From positions 496,001 to 560,000 of the forward strand of contig NC_015673.1 in assembly GCF_000177535.2 (NCBI RefSeq): a stretch of 64,000 nucleotides of DNA. The letters run 5' to 3'. The notes under the pieces were generated by a model, which had not been told where the DNA came from, did not search any database, and saw nothing but the letters and a program-made list of their open reading frames with translations. The DNA is from Corynebacterium resistens DSM 45100 (lineage in GTDB: Bacteria; Actinomycetota; Actinomycetes; Mycobacteriales; Mycobacteriaceae). The translations under genes and the position numbers were made by a program. Below are positions 62,685-64,000 of the stretch, in pieces. Every line of letters begins with the position of its first letter. Position 1 is the stretch's first letter.

Positions 62685-63860
62685 ATGAATCAGCCGCGCC
62701 ACCCCGGTTTCGATACAAACGCTATCCATGCGGGATATGAACCGGATGGGCACATGGGTTCGATCAACGTACCTATCTATGCCTCCACCACGTTTGCCCA
62801 GAATGCCCCAAATGATCTGCGAGGCGGATTCGAGTACGGGCGCGTGGCAAACCCCACCGTCACTTCGCTAGCCAACACAATTGCTGCCCTTGAGGGCGCT
62901 AGTCACGGCAAGGTTTTTGCTTCGGGAATGGCCGCGACCGATCTGCTGCTACGCGCTATTTTGCGGCCGGGTGACCATTTGGTGATGGGCCACGATGCTT
63001 ATGGGGGAACGTATCGACTGATTAACACTGTCTTCGTGGAATGGGGCGTGGAATTCTCCGTGGTGGATACCACCAAGCCCGATCAAGTCGCGGCTGCTTT
63101 GCAGTCGAATACTAAGCTCGTCTGGCTGGAGACCCCCACAAATCCGCTGCTGGCAATCACGGATATCGCTGCCATTGCCGAGGTGCTGGATGCGCATTCA
63201 TTAGGTGATCGCCCTCGACTGATCGTAGATAACACCTTCGCGTCCCCGTACCTGCAGCGCCCGCTGGATCTCGGCGCGGATGTCGTTTTGCACTCCACTA
63301 CCAAATACATCGGTGGTCACTCGGATGTTATTGGTGGCGCGGTCGTCTCCAACGATGCGCACCTCGATGAGGCGCTCGACTTCCTTCTAGGGGGAGTGGG
63401 CCCTACTTCTTCTCCCTTCGACGCCTACCTCACTGCCCGCGGAGTGAAAACCCTAGGCGTACGGATGGACCGGCACTGCGCAAATGCGCAGTCAGTGGCA
63501 GAATTTTTGGATGCACGTCCTGAGGTAACCGAGGTTTTGTACCCCGGATTGGAATCGCACCCCGGTCACGAGGTCGCAGCTCGGCAGGGCACGGGCAAGG
63601 GTTTTGGCGGAATGATCTCCGTGCGATTTGGCGCGGAAGAAAAGGCGCTTGCTTTTTGCCAGACAACGAAGCTCATCTGTCTGGCTGAATCCCTTGGCGG
63701 AGTGGAAAGCCTGTTGGAGCACCCCGCTATGATGACGCACCAATCCGTTGCCGGCTCTCAGCTGGAAGTTCCGCGAGACTTAGTCCGGATCTCCATCGGC
63801 ATCGAAAACGAAGAGGACCTGCTGGCGGATGTGCAGCAGGCCCTAGAACAGCTGCCTTAA
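62685..63860 (+). CDS. metB: Cystathionine gamma-synthase
   Basis: PLP enzyme of the Cys/Met metabolism family: O-acetyl(succinyl)-homoserine + cysteine to cystathionine, in methionine biosynthesis. 391 aa from the ATG at 62685, directly after AAGGAGG. Signatures: [42 protein letters not shown], the PLP lysine in [13 protein letters not shown], and [15 protein letters not shown]. MetB and cystathionine gamma-lyase are hard to separate by motif; the McbR-like operators favour MetB. Confidence 0.93.
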   Translation: MNQPRHPGFDTNAIHAGYEPDGHMGSINVPIYASTTFAQNAPNDLRGGFEYGRVANPTVTSLANTIAALEGASHGKVFASGMAATDLLLRAILRPGDHLVMGHDAYGGTYRLINTVFVEWGVEFSVVDTTKPDQVAAALQSNTKLVWLETPTNPLLAITDIAAIAEVLDAHSLGDRPRLIVDNTFASPYLQRPLDLGADVVLHSTTKYIGGHSDVIGGAVVSNDAHLDEALDFLLGGVGPTSSPFDAYLTARGVKTLGVRMDRHCANAQSVAEFLDARPEVTEVLYPGLESHPGHEVAARQGTGKGFGGMISVRFGAEEKALAFCQTTKLICLAESLGGVESLLEHPAMMTHQSVAGSQLEVPRDLVRISIGIENEEDLLADVQQALEQLP

Positions 63861-64000
63861 ATGTCGAGGTACTCGGTCTTAGGAGTGCTGAGTGCCCTTT
63901 CGGTGGCGGAGATGAATGGCGCGGGCACCGTCTTGGTGTGGCGGAAGGCTGCCTCCTTCAGTTGCTCCAGATCCTCGAAGACCTCGAGTTCGTGATGGGC
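63857..64000 (-). CDS. Unidentified protein, C-terminal 47 codons
   Basis: Open minus-strand frame entering from the right edge, ending with TAA that overlaps the metB stop by 3 bp. Reads E-L-E-V-F-E-D-L-E-Q-L-K-E-A-A-F-R-H-T-K-T-V-P and ends K-T-E-Y-L-D-I. Codon use looks coding. The visible part has no recognisable domain. Confidence 0.6.
   Translation of the reverse strand, partial: AHHELEVFEDLEQLKEAAFRHTKTVPAPFISATERALSTPKTEYLDI

Overview
The window is a 64 kb chromosomal segment of a high-GC actinobacterium, most likely a Corynebacterium. The pointers are a CtaD that ends in the corynebacterial style, class Ib nrdE/ftn/nrdF, a fused IucA/IucC siderophore synthetase next to an MFS exporter (as in the corynebactin ciu locus), LGFP repeats (a module of mycolate-walled bacteria), DtxR-like and McbR-like operator sequences, and an IS6-family element of the kind common in corynebacterial plasmids. 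I cannot assign a species.

Bases 1-33.4 kb are mostly core genome. They hold nrdE (5'-truncated by the window), ftn, nrdF, ctaD, serB and an acyl-CoA synthetase. Next come an acidic protein with an ECF sigma factor, and an IniA/IniC-type dynamin pair followed by a membrane-anchored Hsp70. An Asp-rich repeat protein follows. Then there is a long block collinear with M. tuberculosis Rv1329c-Rv1343c (dinG, pncB, clpS, DUF2017, P1 peptidase, rhomboid, murI, metallo-beta-lactamase fold, rph, rdgB, DUF3817, membrane protein). The mec-cysO-cysM genes are missing from it and an M20 amidohydrolase has been added. tRNA-Leu(UAG), bcp, an AbrB-type permease and a flavin oxidoreductase close this part.

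Bases 33.5-42.8 kb are an accessory island. An IS110-family element has a 252-bp structured repeat upstream of its transposase, and a second, solitary copy of that repeat lies 2.1 kb away. Beyond it are two paralogous operons. Each encodes a sensor kinase, a tiny exported peptide (about 50 aa), a LuxR-type response regulator, a secreted Gly/Ala-rich cysteine-containing protein and a small membrane protein. A related palindrome lies 83-88 bp upstream of each secreted-protein gene. One operon has lost most of its kinase to an IS6 insertion and its peptide is degenerate. The other operon has a frameshift in its secreted protein. This looks like an undescribed peptide-signalled bacteriocin or effector system and is the main finding.

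Bases 42.9-55.9 kb carry an iron-regulated siderophore synthetase and exporter, a CoA-transferase pair, a hotdog thioesterase-like protein, a FecB-type lipoprotein, a GT87 mannosyltransferase, a secreted HNH nuclease and an amino-acid symporter with two McbR-like boxes.

Bases 56-59 kb are a second accessory patch. It holds a dead IS6 copy, a candidate LGFP-repeat toxin with an adjacent small acidic gene (possible immunity), and remnants of a plasmid replication gene. The window ends with an ABC-F ATPase, a Gly/Asn-rich membrane protein, metB with McbR-like operators, and the 3' end of an unidentified gene.
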